Positions 41,754 through 43,150 of a stretch of DNA of 43,150 nt are shown here, piece by piece. The stretch's first letter is position 1, and the number at the start of each line of letters is the position of its first letter. The notes beneath the pieces are model-generated. The model saw nothing but the letters and a program-made list of their open reading frames with translations, was not told where the DNA came from and did no database searches. The stretch is from positions 1 to 43,150 of the forward strand of contig JAEUUA010000007.1 of NCBI GenBank assembly GCA_016787755.1, read 5' to 3'. This DNA comes from Cyclobacteriaceae bacterium (lineage in GTDB: Bacteria; Bacteroidota; Bacteroidia; Cytophagales; Cyclobacteriaceae). A program made the translations under genes and the position numbers.

Positions 41754-42749
41754 ATGAATATCTCAGTAATTATCCCTGCCAAAGACGAGCAGGAATCTAT
41801 ACCAGAATTAAGTCAGTGGATTAGCCGTGTGATGCAAACACACGGCTTTTCTTATGAGGTACTTTTTGTGGATGACGGAAGCACCGATGGCACGTGGGAA
41901 GAAATTCAAAAGGCAAATCTTTTAAACTCATCTTTTAAAGGAATTAAATTCAATCGCAATTTTGGAAAGTCTGCTGCCCTGCATACTGCTTTTAAAGAAG
42001 CACAAGGTGAAGTTGTAATCACCATGGATGCTGATTTACAAGACAGTCCGGATGAAATACCTGAATTATACAGACTTATTAAGGAAGAAGGATTTCAGTT
42101 AGTGAGCGGATGGAAAAAGAAAAGACACGATCCGATTTCAAAAACGATTCCATCAAAATTTTTTAATTATGTAACGAGAAAGTTATCGGGCATTCCTATT
42201 CATGATTTTAATTGTGGATTGAAGGCATATGATCATACAGTGGTAAAAAATATCTCTGTGTATGGCGAGATGCACCGTTATATTCCGGTGATAGCCAAGT
42301 GGGCGGGCTTTACCAAAATTACTGAGAAGGTGGTTGAGCATCGTGAACGCAAATACGGGTACAGCAAATTTGGCTGGGAGCGTTTTGTTCGTGGCTTTCT
42401 TGACTTATTATCGATAACATTTATTGGAAGATTCGCTCAGCGGCCCATGCACTTTTTTGGTACGTGGGGTATCATTTCCTTTTTATTTGGATTGGGGTTC
42501 ACGATCAAAATTTTATACGATAAAATTGATTCTGTCCTGATTTCTAAAATTCCGCTGAAGCGCGATGTAACCGAGCAGCCCATTTTCTTTTTGGCGTTGG
42601 TAGCACTTGTTATTGGGGTTCAACTTTTTCTTACGGGATTTATTGCCGAGTTGCTGGCAAGGCAATCTGTGTCCAAGAAGAAATATCTTGTCATTGATCG
42701 GGTAGGAGTGGGGGAGAGTGTAAAGTCAAAAGTTCAAAGTTTAAAGTAG
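41754..42749 (+). CDS. GtrB-like polyisoprenyl-phosphate glycosyltransferase (GT2)
   Basis: 331 residues. The GT-A domain has NISVIIPAKDEQESI, VDDGSTDGT (40-48) and the DAD metal site in MDADLQDSPDE (91-101). HDFNCGLKAY and the EHRERKYGYSKFGWERF acceptor region follow, then two C-terminal membrane helices (~238-257 and ~280-303). This is the dolichol-phosphate mannosyltransferase/GtrB layout: it loads a sugar onto undecaprenyl phosphate at the inner membrane. The last residues (from about 321) are encoded by an intergenic-type palindromic repeat. Confidence 0.9.
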   Translation: MNISVIIPAKDEQESIPELSQWISRVMQTHGFSYEVLFVDDGSTDGTWEEIQKANLLNSSFKGIKFNRNFGKSAALHTAFKEAQGEVVITMDADLQDSPDEIPELYRLIKEEGFQLVSGWKKKRHDPISKTIPSKFFNYVTRKLSGIPIHDFNCGLKAYDHTVVKNISVYGEMHRYIPVIAKWAGFTKITEKVVEHRERKYGYSKFGWERFVRGFLDLLSITFIGRFAQRPMHFFGTWGIISFLFGLGFTIKILYDKIDSVLISKIPLKRDVTEQPIFFLALVALVIGVQLFLTGFIAELLARQSVSKKKYLVIDRVGVGESVKSKVQSLK

Positions 42750-42799
42750 AGAAAACTAACTTTAAGCTTTTCTACTTTTCACTTTCAACTTCTCATGAA
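42716..42799. repeat. Imperfect palindromic element overlapping a gene end
   Basis: AAAGTCAAAAGTTCAAAG and TTAAAGTAGAGAAAA on the left are mirrored by CTTTTCTACTTTTCAC and TTTCAACTTCTC on the right. AAAGTAGA-G-AAAA against TTTTCTACTTT pairs with one bulge. Low-complexity AAAGTT-type palindromes of this kind are recalled as frequent in Bacteroidetes. The left arm lies inside the glycosyltransferase coding region (stop 42747-42749), and the whole could act as its terminator. Confidence 0.45.
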
Positions 42800-42811
42800 C
42801 TTATTTTCCCT

Positions 42812-42819
42812 TACCTTTG
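42812..42819 (+). promoter_or_regulatory. Candidate -7 box upstream of the structured RNA and ssrA
   Basis: TACCTTTG matches TAnnTTTG exactly. Initiation near 42825 would produce a transcript that includes the whole structured region (42860-42973) before reaching ssrA at 43010. No good -33 lies at 17-20 bases. Confidence 0.35.
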
Positions 42820-42859
42820 TAATCTTGATTGATCGTTCTTTGAATGTAAATTTTATTTT

Positions 42860-42973
42860 GCGGCAGGCCGTACTTCGTCATAAAGACTATGTGCGGCAGG
42901 GATAGCAGCGAAAAGCCCGAAGTGCGTATGATTGCGCGCGGACGGACTTGTAGCGAATAGCCCGCTCGGCCGC
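42860..42973 (+). ncRNA. Predicted structured RNA, three-way junction, upstream of ssrA
   Basis: By hand the region folds as three stems. P1 pairs GCGGC (42860-42864) with GCCGC (42969-42973). P2 is a hairpin 42867-42897, pairing GCCGTAC with GTGCGGC (7 bp) and GTC with GAC around loop ATAAA. P3 spans 42899-42963: GGG/CCC, then a near-symmetric internal loop carrying AGCAGCGAA and GTAGCGAAT, then AAGCCCG/CGGACTT (6 of 7), then GTGCGT/GCGCGC around ATGATT. The twin AGCGAA(A/T)AGCCCG strands resemble structured Bacteroidetes intergenic elements known only from memory. It is GC-rich against an AT-rich surround, and 36 bases before ssrA. Strand is inferred from ssrA; the fold is possible on either strand. 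Confidence 0.5.
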
Positions 42974-43009
42974 CCAAATTTTTAGAATCAAAACTCAATA
43001 TTTATTATT

Positions 43010-43150
43010 GGGGCTGACCGGTTTTGACAGGATGTTTGGGGGTGTATGCCAGCATGCAGGCTCGTGGGATGAGAGCCTTGAAAGATAGTCCTACAACCAT
43101 AAGTGGCGAGAATACTTACGCCATGGCTGCTTAATCTGACCTAAGGTTAG
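43010..43150 (+). ncRNA. ssrA: tmRNA, 5' part
   Basis: The sequence from 43010 begins GGGGCTGACCGGTTTTGACAGG, the start of bacterial tmRNA: the first bases form half of the tRNA-like acceptor arm and the GGTTTTGAC region the degenerate D-arm. The tag frame runs GGC 43105 to TAA 43132-43134 and encodes GENTYAMAA, ending in AA as needed for ClpXP recognition. It sits after the TAGTC-type determinant (43086-43090) and CATAAGT. tmRNA with SmpB rescues stalled ribosomes. The 3' half, including the pseudoknots and CCA end, is outside the window. Confidence 0.95.

Noticed and set aside
1..43150. Searched for CRISPR arrays, toxin-antitoxin pairs, restriction systems, prophage and other defence genes.
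   Set aside because: No regularly spaced repeats with unique spacers and no recognisable genes of these classes were seen. The only mobile-element coding sequence is the IS110 fragment at the left edge.

Overview
The window looks like chromosomal DNA from a member of the Bacteroidetes, most plausibly the Cytophagales. The reasons are: gene families typical of that phylum (DUF4252, DUF4199, DUF5606, PorT, PD40-OmpA fusion proteins, a BatA-like protein, the short IscA-like protein); promoter-like TAnnTTTG boxes instead of the E. coli type; almost no Shine-Dalgarno sequences; several TTG starts; an AT-rich, gene-dense layout; and a tmRNA tag ending in YAMAA. No prophage, CRISPR array, rRNA or tRNA was seen. 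The content is mostly housekeeping, with one mobile-element scar at the left edge.

Layout. 1-1.1 kb: the 3' end of an IS110-family transposase abuts a TetA-like MFS efflux gene that has lost its N-terminus. 1.1-4.3 kb (minus): saccharopine-dehydrogenase-like protein, NhaC antiporter and an RNase D-like exonuclease form one operon. 4.4-6.7 kb (plus): DUF4442 protein, GNAT/FemAB-like acyltransferase and family 2 glycosyltransferase. 6.8-9.8 kb (minus): enoyl-CoA hydratase, Kdo transferase WaaA and ribosome-assembly GTPase RsgA. 10-13.9 kb: low-molecular-weight tyrosine phosphatase, aspartate kinase, fructose-1,6-bisphosphatase, DUF5606 protein and EngB. 14-18.3 kb (plus): a PorE-like TPR/PD40/OmpA protein, MenG/UbiE, the type IX secretion protein PorT and an SDR enzyme. 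18.3-23.9 kb: redoxin, Sfp-type phosphopantetheinyl transferase, WD40 protein, DivIVA-domain protein, FolB, IscA-like protein, a small membrane protein, an NAD(P)-binding protein and Dtd.

24-30.4 kb: a prokaryotic pentameric ligand-gated channel homologue, a large S9 peptidase, a four-helix membrane protein, a second PD40-OmpA protein and a DUF2007/zinc-ribbon protein. 30.5-35 kb (plus): an ECF sigma factor, an anti-sigma-like membrane protein, three successive secreted DUF4252 paralogues and a two-gene ABC transporter. 35-36.6 kb (minus): acetyltransferase, SDR and zinc-ribbon protein. 36.8-42.7 kb (plus): SSB, BatA-like protein, a dihydroorotase homologue lacking its metal ligands, two DUF4199 membrane proteins and a GtrB-like glycosyltransferase. 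The window ends inside ssrA (tmRNA).

The signals that genes do not explain are: a roughly 114-nt region just upstream of ssrA that folds on paper into a three-way-junction RNA; a 10-bp-period repeat tract upstream of ssb; a strong terminator-like hairpin between two divergent genes; an 11-bp perfect inverted repeat at 35.0 kb; and four imperfect palindromic intergenic elements, one of which runs into the end of a glycosyltransferase gene. No complete novel defence or biosynthetic system was recognised. The best candidates for new biology are the structured RNA, the sigma/anti-sigma/triple DUF4252 module and the metal-ligand-less dihydroorotase. All folds and alignments were made by eye.
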